64,000 nt of DNA from CAJCIT01 sp963771305 (GCA_963771305.1 CAVYTS010000025.1:62001-126000), one strand, 5' to 3'. Positions 18,634-28,166 are shown, numbered from the stretch's first letter. The notes: generated by a model not told the origin, from the letters alone. Numbers and translations: made by a program.

Positions 18634-18754
18634 TGCCCCCGATCATCGCCTTCGTATTGATGCTGGGCAACTGAACGGATCGACTACCCGCCCGATCCGA
18701 CATATTTTCTGAGAGACTTCTCCTACCAGTCCAAGGGCTGGCAAGGAGAAATCG

Positions 18755-20008
18755 ATGATTACAACTTTGTTTCGCCGCGCAAGTCGGACCGCGCGGCTGA
18801 CGCAATCGCCTGCGGCGGGGCATCTTGACGCGCTGGTGCTGACGATGCAAAAGCAGGGCTACGCCTCGGCAACGATAATGAACTGCGTTTTGTGCGCGGA
18901 GAAGTTCTTCCAGTGGCTGTCCGAAGAGCGACTTCCATTGACCGACGTTGATGAGACTCTGGTCGCGCGCTACACGAACAACTTGCCGCGCCGCATTCGA
19001 GAGGCATGCCCCAAGGGTATCCCGCACAAACACGCTGGTGGACTGTTTCACCTGGTAAAAGTACTGCGTGAGGCGCATGTAATAGCTTCCCTGCGGCCGG
19101 TGACGCCGGCAACTGGGGCAGATCGCTGGCTGGCACGCTACGCGGACCATCTCGATCGCAGACTGGGGGCGGCGTGGTCCACGCGCCGTAAGTGTCTGCA
19201 CTATGTGCGTCGACTGGTTGAATTTCGCTTTCCCGACGCCGATCCGGACTGGTCCGTCCTTAACGCTTCCGACATCGTCAGTTTCTTGGCAGGACAGGCG
19301 TGTTACGGGAAGAGCGCCGTGAAGACCGGCGCCAGTGCCGTTCGCAGCTTACTGCGCTTCTTGATTCTGGAAGGCGTTTTACAGCCCGGCTTGGAAGCCG
19401 CTGTCCCACCGCTGCCGCGATGGCGTCTGAGTGGTCTGCCACGCTACCTTACGGCGGAACAGATCGAACAGGTCTTGAGCGTTTGTCGCCAATCACCTCG
19501 AAACCAAGGTCGCAACATAGCGGTGCTCCTGCTATTGTCACGGCTGGGCCTGCGGGGCGATGAAGTGGCCCGTTTGCAGCTCGATGACGTCAACTGGCGA
19601 GAAGGCGTCATCCTCATCCGATCGCGCAAGTCGCTCCGCGAACGCCAACTGCCTCTGTCTGCCGAAGTTGGTACCGCCGTCGCGGACTACCTACGACAAT
19701 CGCGTCCGATCAGCACCAACCGTTCGATATTCTTGCATTGCCATGCTCCGTTTCATGCTCTGCGCAACACAGGCGTCGGACACATTGCCCGTAGCGCTCT
19801 GAGGGCCGCTGGCATCGACATCGCTCGCCCTGGTGCGCATGTTTTTCGCCACTCGGCGGGCACGCGAATGCTTCGTCGGGGTGCTACTTTCTCGCAGGTA
19901 GCCGAAGTCCTGGGCCATGTGGATCTCGAGACCACTGCCCTGTACGCCAAGCTGGACCTAGCCACCCTCTCTGCCATCTCAATGCCTTGGCCAGGAGGTG
20001 GGCGATGA
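18755..20008 (+). CDS. RIT tyrosine recombinase A
   Basis: A 417-aa tyrosine recombinase, first of the trio. An N-terminal SAM-like core-binding domain (about residues 25-200, GYASATIMNCVLCAEKFFQWL) precedes the catalytic domain: Arg I in LSRLGLRGDEVARL, the beta-hairpin Lys in IRSRKSLRERQLPL, HVFRHSAGT (His-x-x-Arg), LGHVDLETT (His) and the nucleophile in TALYAKLD. All catalytic residues are present. It ends in an ATGA overlap with the second recombinase, so the three are translationally coupled. Confidence 0.93.
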   Translation: MITTLFRRASRTARLTQSPAAGHLDALVLTMQKQGYASATIMNCVLCAEKFFQWLSEERLPLTDVDETLVARYTNNLPRRIREACPKGIPHKHAGGLFHLVKVLREAHVIASLRPVTPATGADRWLARYADHLDRRLGAAWSTRRKCLHYVRRLVEFRFPDADPDWSVLNASDIVSFLAGQACYGKSAVKTGASAVRSLLRFLILEGVLQPGLEAAVPPLPRWRLSGLPRYLTAEQIEQVLSVCRQSPRNQGRNIAVLLLLSRLGLRGDEVARLQLDDVNWREGVILIRSRKSLRERQLPLSAEVGTAVADYLRQSRPISTNRSIFLHCHAPFHALRNTGVGHIARSALRAAGIDIARPGAHVFRHSAGTRMLRRGATFSQVAEVLGHVDLETTALYAKLDLATLSAISMPWPGGGR

Positions 20009-20958
20009 GTATCGTGGAGCCTCGGTTGCACCTGGAATCCTACCTGGAAATGCGGCGAGCATTAGATCTCCGAATTGAGACTCAGCGTCGCCTCCTGAGC
20101 GAGTTTCTGGACTTTGCGTCGCAGCGTGGAGCCGAACAGCCGATTCGAGCAGAATGGGCGGTGGAGTGGGCTTGCGCCGGACCGGCCGCACGCGGCACCC
20201 ATGATCAGGCCAAGCGTTTGAGCGTGGTCCGCGGCTACCTGAAGTTCCTGCGTGCTTTCTTGCCGGAGACGGAGGTACCCAGTAAAGCTCTGCTGGCTGG
20301 GGACCGACGCCGCAAGCCGTTCCTCTTCTCCCCTCAACAGCTCCAGCTCTTACTAGCCGAAGCTGCCAATATGCGCCCGCGTGGATCGTTGCGAGGGCAT
20401 GCGCGCCAAGTGCTTCTGGGACTGCTCGCCAGCACCGGATTGCGCGTGGGCGAAGCGCTGCGACTTCGATCAGATGACGTGCATCTCGACGCTACGCCAC
20501 CGCATCTGGTGGTGAAAATGACCAAGTTCGGAAAGTCACGGCTCGTACCCGTGCACGCGACTACGGTTGCTCAACTGGGTGATTACACTAGCCATCGTCG
20601 ACGGGTCCGTGGCGGGGATGAAGCCGGTATTTTCCTGATTTCCGAAGCCGGGCCGCTGTCTTATCAAACTATTCGGGCGTGGCTGCGACGAGTAACGCAG
20701 CGGTTGGAAATAAGGGCCAAAGACGGCGCCCGTCGTCCGTGCCTCCATTCGCTTCGGCACGGCTTCGCTGTGGCCAGAGTCGTTGCTTGGCAGGAAGCCG
20801 GTATCGATGTCCGTTCCTGGATGCCGCACTTGTCTACCTATCTCGGGCACGTCTCGCCTGCCGAAAGCTACTGGTATTTGACAGCAACCCCAGAACTGCT
20901 CAACGGTGCCGCCGACGCCTTCGCCCTTTACGCCAGTCAGTCGGAAGGTGACGCATGA
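20005..20958 (+). CDS. RIT tyrosine recombinase B
   Basis: Second recombinase, about 317 aa. Start ATG at 20005 overlaps the previous stop (ATGA); an upstream TTG at 19987 is less likely. Catalytic residues are in TGLRVGEALRL, KFGKSRLVPV, HSLRHGFAVAR, LGHVSPAESY and, as nucleophile, the Tyr of SYWYLTATPE. It ends with another ATGA overlap. In RIT elements the three proteins belong to distinct, co-evolving subfamilies. Why three are needed is not known to me. Confidence 0.93.
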   Translation: MSIVEPRLHLESYLEMRRALDLRIETQRRLLSEFLDFASQRGAEQPIRAEWAVEWACAGPAARGTHDQAKRLSVVRGYLKFLRAFLPETEVPSKALLAGDRRRKPFLFSPQQLQLLLAEAANMRPRGSLRGHARQVLLGLLASTGLRVGEALRLRSDDVHLDATPPHLVVKMTKFGKSRLVPVHATTVAQLGDYTSHRRRVRGGDEAGIFLISEAGPLSYQTIRAWLRRVTQRLEIRAKDGARRPCLHSLRHGFAVARVVAWQEAGIDVRSWMPHLSTYLGHVSPAESYWYLTATPELLNGAADAFALYASQSEGDA

Positions 20959-21971
20959 AACCGCTTCAGTTGCCCAAAGCGATCCTGGTCGGCCCCTTAT
21001 TGCAGAACTTTTTTAGCGAGCACCTCTGTGCCCACAAGCGGGTTAGCCTGCACACTATCGCAACTTATCGCGACAGCTTTCGCTTGCTCCTCCAGTTTCT
21101 TCATACCAAAACCGGTACCGCCCCAGCGGCCCTGCGAGTATCGGATCTGGACGCTCCGGCCATTCTGTCCTTTCTCGAAGATCTGGAACGGTCACGAGGC
21201 AATACCATTCGCTCACGGAACGCCCGACTGACGGCGATCCGCTCCTTCTTCCGCTTGGTTGCTTTACGCGATCCAGCAAGTGTAGCCATTGCTACGCGTG
21301 TGCTTGCCATCCCCGCGAAACGCACCGAGAAGCGTCTGGTTGGTTATCTCACAAGGCCTGAAATGGATGCAGTGTTGGCCGCGCCAGATCGTTCACAATG
21401 GATCGGAAGGCGCGATCACGCATTGCTGCTCACGATGTACAACACCGGTGCGCGCGTGTCAGAAGTCGCCAGCCTGAAACTTCCGCAAATCCACTTTGGC
21501 AAGCGCACCTTCATTGAGTTGAATGGAAAAGGCCGCAAGGAGCGTGCTGTTCCGCTCTGGCCGCATACAGCGAATGTGCTTCGAGCCTGGATTCGGGAAC
21601 AGAACATCAACCCGACAGCTCCGGTGCTGTTCCCCAGCTTGCGGGGCAATGCTCTCACTCGCGACAGTGTGCATCATCTTCTCCGCCAGGCAGTACGGAG
21701 AGCTGCCGGCGAATGCACCAGTTTGACCGCAAAGCGGGTCTCTCCGCATGTCATTAGACACACGACCGCTGTCCACTTATTGCAGTCTGGCGTGGACATC
21801 GCGGTCCTCGCCTTGTGGCTGGGCCACGAACATATCCAGACAACCTATATATACCTGCAGGTTGACTTAACCAGCAAAGAGCAGGCTCTGGAGAAACTGG
21901 CACCGGCTGGCGAAAACATTCCCCGGTTCCGGCCCAAAGATGATCTCATGGCCTTCCTCGCCAGACTCTGA
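20955..21971 (+). CDS. RIT tyrosine recombinase C
   Basis: Third recombinase, 338 aa, XerD/IS-type integrase architecture. An N-terminal core-binding domain (SLHTIATYRDSFRLLLQFL) is followed by Arg in NTGARVSEVASL, Lys in GKGRKERAVPL, HVIRHTTAVHLL, LGHEHIQTT and nucleophilic Tyr in YIYLQVD. The C-terminal extension is short. Complete and undamaged; 60 bp separate its stop from the right inverted repeat. Confidence 0.93.
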   Translation: MKPLQLPKAILVGPLLQNFFSEHLCAHKRVSLHTIATYRDSFRLLLQFLHTKTGTAPAALRVSDLDAPAILSFLEDLERSRGNTIRSRNARLTAIRSFFRLVALRDPASVAIATRVLAIPAKRTEKRLVGYLTRPEMDAVLAAPDRSQWIGRRDHALLLTMYNTGARVSEVASLKLPQIHFGKRTFIELNGKGRKERAVPLWPHTANVLRAWIREQNINPTAPVLFPSLRGNALTRDSVHHLLRQAVRRAAGECTSLTAKRVSPHVIRHTTAVHLLQSGVDIAVLALWLGHEHIQTTYIYLQVDLTSKEQALEKLAPAGENIPRFRPKDDLMAFLARL

Positions 21972-22031
21972 ATATGTCGTACCGTCGGACGCGAAAACTG
22001 TACCCAATTGGTCGGTCACCGCCCTATCCGT

Positions 22032-22056
22032 CATATTCCTGCATCCGACATATTCC
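22032..22056 (-). repeat. RIT right terminal inverted repeat
   Basis: Perfect inverse of the left 25-bp repeat at 18609-18633. It overlaps the right core copy TTCCATG (22053-22059). Confidence 0.9.
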
Positions 22057-22059
22057 ATG

Positions 22060-22750
22060 CGAAGGTGACGCGCCCATTTTCCAGCGATAGGAGCCGGCTG
22101 TTGGAAATGGCTGCCCGTTGCACATAGCGCGCCAGATACTTGAGAATCTGATCCGGTCCGCCGAATGGCGGTTTGGCGTACACCACCCACTTGCGATGGC
22201 CAGCCTGGTCGCACAAGGCGGCGAAGGCGGCCGGCTTGGCCAACGGCTCCAGTTCACCGTGAAAGCTGAGTTGGCCCTTTTGGAACGCCATTTCCAAATA
22301 GGGCTCCAAGTGTGAAGCACAGCCAGGAAGCCAATCTCGGCGCCCAAATGCTGGGGGTCCGCCGCGATTGTCATCAAGGTCTCGGAGGCTGCGCGAAAAA
22401 GGATGCGGTAGATTGCTCTCGCATTTTGCAATGCCAGGTGGGCGATCTCTTGCGGCAGTGTAAACACGACGTGGAAGTACGTGTCCACGGGCAGCAGTTC
22501 CGCTTCCCTTTCCGCGAGCCACTTAGCGCGAGCGGCAGCCTGGCACTTCGGACAGCTCCGATTGGTACACGAGTTGTACATGGGGACGCGATGCCCGCAG
22601 TCGTACTGCTCCACATGGCCGCCCAGGACCGCTGTTCGGCAGTCGCGAATATCCTCGAAGGCTTTTCTCTGCTCGCGCGACAGCACTGTCCATCGCGCCG
22701 AAAATCGTCTTCGTGTATGCGGAAAACATCGGCCAGTTGAGCGATGTTCA
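22060..22750 (-). pseudogene. IS91-like transposase N-terminal part, copy 1
   Basis: Contains the zinc-binding N-terminus (DCGHRVPMYNSCTNRSCPKC), then VDTYFHVVFTLPQEIAHLAL and, after a frame change near 22310, YLEMAFQKGQLSFHGELEPL, WVVYAKPPFGGPDQILKYLA and SRLLSLENG. About 70-100 residues that normally carry the catalytic HLH(C) metal-binding motif between LAVLHTW and YLEMAF are missing, so the protein could not cut DNA. It continues in frame, across the RIT element, to the C-terminal part at 18578. Small indels disturb its first 20 codons. Confidence 0.85.
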
Positions 22751-22758
22751 CTGATCGG

Positions 22759-23481
22759 TCAGCTGAAATGTGGTGGCCATGCGAGGTGACGCGCCATTTT
22801 CCAGCGATAGGAGCCGGCTGTTGGAAATGGCTGCCCGTTGCACATAGCGCGCCAGATACTTGAGAATCTGATCCGGTCCGCCGAATGGCGGTTTGGCGTA
22901 CACCACCCACTTGCGATGGCCAGCCTGGTCGCACAAGGCGGCGAAGGCGGCCGGCTTGGCCAACGGCTCCAGTTCACCGTGAAAGCTGAGTTGGCCCTTT
23001 TGGAACGCCATTTCCAAATAGGGCTCCAAGTGTGAAGCACAGCCAGGAAGCCAATCTCGGCGCCCAAATGCTGGGGGTCCGCCGCGATTGTCATCAAGGT
23101 CTCGGAGGCTGCGCGAAAAAGGATGCGGTAGATTGCTCTCGCATTTTGCAATGCCAGGTGGGCGATCTCTTGCGGCAGTGTAAACACGACGTGGAAGTAC
23201 GTGTCCACGGGCAGCAGTTCCGCTTCCCTTTCCGCGAGCCACTTAGCGCGAGCGGCAGCCTGGCACTTCGGACAGCTCCGATTGGTACACGAGTTGTACA
23301 TGGGGACGCGATGCCCGCAGTCGTACTGCTCCACATGGCCGCCCAGGACCGCTGTTCGGCAGTCGCGAATATCCTCGAAGGCTTTTCTCTGCTCGCGCGA
23401 CAGCACCTGTCCCCATCGCGCCCGAAAATCGTCTTCGTGTATGCGGAAAACATCGGCCAGTTCGAGCCGATGTTCACTCAT
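22759..23481 (-). pseudogene. IS91-like transposase N-terminal part, copy 2
   Basis: Same coding segment as copy 1 but with an intact start, MSEHRLELADVFRIHEDDFR. It shares the same internal deletion of the HUH-type catalytic region, with the frame changing near 23030, so the deletion predates the duplication. It ends abruptly at the tandem junction near 22780 where copy 1 begins, lacking the C-terminal block. Confidence 0.85.
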
Positions 23482-23504
23482 CGGTCAGCTGAAATGTGGT
23501 GGCA

Positions 23505-23838
23505 GCCTGAACAATGTCGAGGGGGTCCAGGAGCTCCAATGGACTGGTGGTCGAGCGCACCGCAGTATCGCTGACATGCAGATAGCGGGGTGGTCTCCAA
23601 ATTTGCGTGACCGAGCCAGTCTTGTCCAAAACAGCTTTTCGCCAATCTCGTTTTGGACAGGCTGCGAACGGTCGGAGCCTCTCTCCCCTGAGTGAGTAGC
23701 TGCGGGAAGGCCGTAGGACGCCATGTTTGAGCAAGTTGCGTGTCACCGCTTCGCGTGTCCGCGCCAGGCAGTGTCCTGGACAGGATCCGCGCGCCGTCAT
23801 AGACCTCGTTTGGCGATGGCCAACGGCGCCATTACTGA
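23505..23838. other. Non-coding stretch with TGTCC inverted motifs
   Basis: Between the IS91-like transposase and the truncated integrase. TGTCCAAAAC (23623-23632) and GTTTTGGACA (23650-23659) form a perfect 10-bp inverted repeat; related TGTCCTGGACA is near 23770 and a TAGGACAGG near 23878, where the integrase homology stops. These may be ends of a small element or recombinase sites. No gene supported. Confidence 0.4.
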
Positions 23839-24639
23839 TCAATGGGTTAGGCTGTGAAAAACTGGCCGAAAGGACTTGTTTAGGACAGGAATGTGACCGA
23901 GCAGGATCTGAATGGTGCGGAGATTTACGCCCGCATCCAGCAGGTGAGTGGCGAAGGCGTGTCGCAGCGAGTGCGGATGAACGGCCTTGGCGATGCCGGC
24001 CTTTCGAGCCGCCTTCTGACAGGCGCGGAAGATGGACCCGCAGGAGATCGGCTGGCCAGGTTTTTTACCGGGGAAGAGCCACTCGGTGGGCTGTTTCCAG
24101 CGGAAGTAGGCACGCAGCAACTCCAGCAGTCTTGGCGACAACAACGATTGCCGGTCCTTACGGCCTTTGCCGCCTCGTATCCAGATCGCGTTACGGCTGC
24201 TGTCAATGTCAGCCACCTTCAGTTTTGCTACTTCCGAGATCCTGGGGCCGGCGGCGTACATGGTGGTCAGAATCGCCCGGTGAGCGAGATTCTTGGGTGT
24301 CTCCAGCAAGAGCTTGACTTCCGCCGGACTCATAATCACGGGCAGTTTCTTCTCATACCGGGGCAAGGGGATGTGATCCACGCTGACGGAAAGATGCAGC
24401 GTGTTGGAATATAGAAATCGGAGCCCGCACACGGCCTGTATATAGGACGAAAGCGAGACGCCTTTCTCTTTGATCAGGTACAGTTGATATTCCCGGATCT
24501 GCTCAGGGCCAAGCAGATCCGGCGATTTGTCAAAGTGTTTGGCAAATTCGGCGACGCTGCGGATATAGGCAGCGACAGTGGTGGGTGCGTAGTTGCGAAT
24601 CTGGAGATCTTCCAGCATTCGCTTTCGGAGTGGGATCAT
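23839..24639 (-). pseudogene. Tyrosine integrase associated with IS91-like element, C-terminus lost
   Basis: Start ATG 24639 (MIPLRKRMLEDLQIRNYAPT). A complete N-terminal SAM-like domain is followed by the catalytic boxes AAGPRISEVAKL (Arg), GGKGRKDRQSLL (Lys), HPHSLRHAFATHLL and LLGH. Just after LLGH the sequence turns into unrelated IPVLNKSFRPVFHSLTH, so the nucleophilic Tyr is missing. The break coincides with a TGTCC motif. Integrase-plus-IS91 transposase pairs are common in bacteria; here both partners are dead. Confidence 0.8.
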
Positions 24640-25061
24640 AACGAAAACTCCTTTCATCCTTGACCACACCACCAAAAATGGCCCAACGGAAGGGGCTATC
24701 GAGAAGGCACCTGAAGGGGAATTGAGCCGGCACTCACACCGCCTGCGCAGGCTGCCGTCAGGCAGCCGAGCACGACGGCCAGCCGCCGAGGGGACGCCCG
24801 TCAGGGCGGCCACTCGTCCGCCATTCTGCCGCACAGCGGCTTAGTTCAACACGTCATATCGCACCGAATTCGGCTACTTCATCTAAGGGCAAACCGCGAG
24901 TAACGTTGCTGGTGCCTTAGGCGTTGCAGCAACGATGGTCGATTCTCTGTTAGACTCCAACTCGGTAGGGACGACGCCGGGACAAGAGGCCGGTTCCCCG
25001 CGACAGCGGCCGGGGTTTAGCCAGGACGTGATTGAAACGTAACTGGCTTACGAGGCCCGCA
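24640..25061. other. Boundary of mobile zone and kinase leader
   Basis: No gene. 24640-24850 is the 5' flank of the integrase. From about 24890 the sequence is the kinase leader, shared in inverted orientation with 3183-3330 next to the truncated kinase copy. Confidence 0.5.
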
Positions 25062-27959
25062 GTGCAAGTTGAGCGCTGGAAACAAGTCGAAGCGTTGTTC
25101 GAGGCTGCGCAGCAGCGGCCTGCAGACGAGCGCGCCGACTTTCTGCGGCACGCGTGTCCGGCTGACCCCGAACTTCGCGCTGAGGTCGAATCGCTGCTGA
25201 AGGCCGCTGACTCCCGCGACCCGCTGCTGGATGGTTCGCCGCTGTCTTCCATCGCCGAACGCCCGCCTGCGTTGAAGCCGGGCGACAAACTCGGCAATTT
25301 TCAAATCGTGGCGCTGATCGGCCGTGGCGGCATGGGCGAGGTCTACCGCGCAAGCGACCTGCGCTTGAAACGCGATGTCGCCATCAAGACGCTGCCGCCC
25401 GGTTTTGCCGGCGATCGCGACCACATCGCCCGCTTCGAGCGCGAGGCACGTGCCGCCAGCGCACTGAACCATCCGAATATCGTCAGTGTCTTCGACATCG
25501 GAACCGAGAATGGCGTATCGTTTATCGTCTCCGAGTTGGTCGACGGCGAGACACTGGCGCGACTCATCCAACGCGGACCGCTACCACTGCGGAAGCTGGT
25601 CGAAGTCAGCACGCAGATCGCCGACGGACTCGCCGCCGCGCATGCGGCCGGAGTCATCCATCGCGACCTGAAGCCCGGCAACATCATGCTAACCCGCGAT
25701 GGGCGGGTCAAGATCCTCGACTTCGGGTTGGCGCGGCAGAATCACGCTTCAAGCATTGAGAGCACAACAATGGAGGCCAGCCATCCGGGCGCGATCATGG
25801 GCACGCCCGGTTACATGTCACCGGAACAGGTGCGCGGCGAATCGGCCGATGCCCGCTCGGATCTCTTCAGCCTGGGCGTGATTCTGTACGAGATGGCATC
25901 TGGCAAACGCGCCTTCACTGGCGGGTCCTCGGTTGAGGTGATGAATTCGATCCTGAAAGACGAGCCACCCGAGTTACCACCCGCCTCGCCGCCTGCGCTC
26001 GACCGGATCGTCCGGAGGTGCATCGAGAAGCTGCCGTCTCGCAGGTTCCAGTCTGCAGCCGACCTCGGCTTCGCGATGCAATCTTTATCGCCATCACCCA
26101 AGCACGAGGAGCGGCCCGAACGAAGAGCGTGGATGAAATGGGCAGTACTGGCGGCGAGCGCTGTGACTGTCGGCGCCGTTTACTGGCTGGTAGTCCGTCA
26201 GCCCAGACCTTCTGCGCCGCCCGAGACAAACCTCCGGCGCCTGACCAACGATGTGAGACTCGCCACGAGCGCCGACATTTCTGCCGATGGCAAGCTGGTC
26301 GCATACGTCAGAAATGGCGATATCTGGGTCCAGCAAGTCGACGGCGGCGGTTTGATTCGGATCACGCACGATCCAACTGGGGCCGACGACCCGGCATTTT
26401 CTCCGGACGGGGCGCAAATCGCCTTTCGCTCGGAGCGCGAGGGAGGGGGCATCTTCATCGCCCCGGCCCTCGGCGGCGAGCCACGGGAGTTAGTGCCGCA
26501 GGGCCGCCGCCCGCGTTTCTCACCGGACGGCCGCTGGCTCATGTACTGGACCGGTCCCGCTGTCAGGGCTCAGGGAAGCGGCTCGCGCGAAATGAAGCTT
26601 TTCGTTCTGCCTCTTTCGGGCGGCACGGCTACCCAAATCGCCGCCGGCTGCGGTTTGATGGAGAGAACGCCGGTCTGGTCGCCAGATGGGAACCGGATTC
26701 TGTTTGTAGGTTCATGCCGAAGCGATGTGCCAACCGCCTGGGTTTCCAGCCTCGACGGAAAGGACTTGAAGTCCAATCATGATCTTTACAACCTTTGGCC
26801 CACGATCCATGTAAATGCCGTTATTGGCCAGTGGATCGCCAACCCGCCACGCGTTCTCATCCGCCAAGGCGTTGGCAATGCAGATTATGTCACCGCTGTG
26901 CCGGTTTCCACCGACGGAACCAAGGTCACGGGACCTTCACAGAGGCTGGCGTCTTTTACCGACGGCATTGCCCGCATATCAGCCGCCTCGAACGGGCGCA
27001 TGGTGGTCTCCACCTTTGCGGTCGTGGACCATATCTGGGGCCTCCCGATCGACGGAAAGGGTCAGGCCACTGGGGAACCGAAACAGCTCACTGATGGCCC
27101 CGCGAGCCAGAACGAGCCCTCCTTGTCGAGAGACGGCGAGAGGTTGGCCTTCCACTCGAACCGGTGGGGGACTACTGGAACCAGGCTTTTGTACAGGGAT
27201 CTCGCGACTGGCAGGGAAACAGAGCTTTCGACGGATGGATACAGGTCATTGGGCCCGATTTTCAGTCCCGATAGCAGCGGGATCATCTGCAGGCAATACG
27301 CGACGCGTCAAAGTCTGCAGAATTCTATTTATTACGTGCCGCTCTCCGGCGGCATGTCGAAGAAGATTTGGGATAAGTCTTTCTGGTCTCGCGTGTGGGA
27401 CTGGTCGCCCAACGGGAAGACTCTGTTGTTCTATACGAGCGACGATGGGACTACTTTCAGGGGCGCGATCAGGCAGCTGGATCTTGACTCCCTGTCGGTA
27501 ACGACGTTCCTCGACGATCCGGATTTCGCCTTGTGGCAGGCACACTTCTCCCACGACGGGCGCTGGGTGACGTTCAATGCAACAACTCCAACAGGCTCAG
27601 CCCCGACGGCGTCGCTCATCTACATAGCGCCGTTTCGCAAGGTGCTTCTTCCGCGAAGTGAATGGATCCCCATCACCCACGGCAACTGGGATGACAAACC
27701 ACGGTTTTCCTCTGACGACAAGCTGATCTTCTTCCGGTCCGGCCAGAATTCCCCTTTTAGGTTCTGGGCGCAGAAGGTCGGGTCGGGCATGCACCCGGAT
27801 GGCGAACCAGTCGCGGTATATCCTTCGAAACAGGGCCAGCGTTCCGTCCTTATAGCGAACGACGAAATCTCGGTAGGGCCGCAGCTTATCGTATTCACTC
27901 AATCCGAGTCGACCGGGAACATCTGGCTCCTTGAGCCGGCCAAGGGCGGCGGGAAGTGA
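25062..27959 (+). CDS. Transmembrane Ser/Thr protein kinase with TolB/WD40-type propeller
   Basis: About 965 aa. The cytoplasmic kinase domain (about 78-345) has GRGGMGEVY (87-95), the ATP-anchoring K109 in VAIKTL, the catalytic HRDLKPGN (200-207), DFG (220-222) and GTPGYMSPEQ. One membrane helix spans about 359-378 (KWAVLAASAVTVGAVYWLVV). The outer C-terminal half is a six- to seven-bladed propeller with repeated SADGKL, FSPDGAQIAF, FSPDGRWL and SPDGNRILF motifs, a likely ligand-sensing or protein-binding surface. The GTG start at 25062 matches the start of the truncated paralogue; the TTG at 25032 is less likely. Acidobacteria carry dozens of such kinases; the substrate is unknown. Complete and undamaged. 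Confidence 0.92.
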   Translation: MQVERWKQVEALFEAAQQRPADERADFLRHACPADPELRAEVESLLKAADSRDPLLDGSPLSSIAERPPALKPGDKLGNFQIVALIGRGGMGEVYRASDLRLKRDVAIKTLPPGFAGDRDHIARFEREARAASALNHPNIVSVFDIGTENGVSFIVSELVDGETLARLIQRGPLPLRKLVEVSTQIADGLAAAHAAGVIHRDLKPGNIMLTRDGRVKILDFGLARQNHASSIESTTMEASHPGAIMGTPGYMSPEQVRGESADARSDLFSLGVILYEMASGKRAFTGGSSVEVMNSILKDEPPELPPASPPALDRIVRRCIEKLPSRRFQSAADLGFAMQSLSPSPKHEERPERRAWMKWAVLAASAVTVGAVYWLVVRQPRPSAPPETNLRRLTNDVRLATSADISADGKLVAYVRNGDIWVQQVDGGGLIRITHDPTGADDPAFSPDGAQIAFRSEREGGGIFIAPALGGEPRELVPQGRRPRFSPDGRWLMYWTGPAVRAQGSGSREMKLFVLPLSGGTATQIAAGCGLMERTPVWSPDGNRILFVGSCRSDVPTAWVSSLDGKDLKSNHDLYNLWPTIHVNAVIGQWIANPPRVLIRQGVGNADYVTAVPVSTDGTKVTGPSQRLASFTDGIARISAASNGRMVVSTFAVVDHIWGLPIDGKGQATGEPKQLTDGPASQNEPSLSRDGERLAFHSNRWGTTGTRLLYRDLATGRETELSTDGYRSLGPIFSPDSSGIICRQYATRQSLQNSIYYVPLSGGMSKKIWDKSFWSRVWDWSPNGKTLLFYTSDDGTTFRGAIRQLDLDSLSVTTFLDDPDFALWQAHFSHDGRWVTFNATTPTGSAPTASLIYIAPFRKVLLPRSEWIPITHGNWDDKPRFSSDDKLIFFRSGQNSPFRFWAQKVGSGMHPDGEPVAVYPSKQGQRSVLIANDEISVGPQLIVFTQSESTGNIWLLEPAKGGGK

Positions 27960-28166
27960 ATATCCTTTCGCTTGAGGTAAGTCGAGCCTTGTTCGAGGGC
28001 GGCACTGATTCCAAGCACGCTGGGGCTGAGTTCTCTTCCGATATGGGACGATAACGCCCACGGCGCAATTTTCGGGGCATGAGATGGGATTGTCACTTTC
28101 ATGATCGAGGGCGAAACGCCGGGTGTTCCGTGTGCGAGCGCTTTTGCGAAGCGGTGATCCCGTCGT

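Larger units (their letters stand above)
18586..22052 (+). mobile_element. RIT (recombinase-in-trio) element
   Basis: A 3.5-kb element with exactly three overlapping tyrosine recombinase genes in one direction, the defining layout of RIT elements. Perfect 25-bp inverted repeats (18609-18633 and 22032-22056) begin GGAATATGTCGGATGCAGG. Sub-terminal AATATGTCG-type repeats lie near both ends (18695-18706 inverted; 21971-21979 direct). The 7-bp core TTCCATG flanks it. It interrupts the IS91-like transposase. All three recombinases are complete, so it may be functional. Confidence 0.9.
22057..23504. repeat. Tandem duplication of a 720-bp IS91 segment
   Basis: Bases about 22057-22779 are repeated head-to-tail at about 22778-23504. 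The copies are identical over most of their length. Differences are mainly one- or two-base indels, for example CACTGTCCATCG versus CACCTGTCCCCATCG and GCGCCGAAAA versus GCGCCCGAAAA, plus the start of each copy (CGAAGGTG versus CGAGGTG). Either a very young duplication with sequencing errors or an assembly artefact. Confidence 0.9.

Noticed and set aside
22057..23504. Possible CRISPR-like repetition
   Set aside because: Only two long tandem copies of a coding segment; no short repeats with unique spacers anywhere in the window.
23474..23842. 122-codon minus-strand frame between integrase and IS91-like transposase
   Set aside because: Low-complexity, no domain, overlaps the inverted TGTCC motifs.
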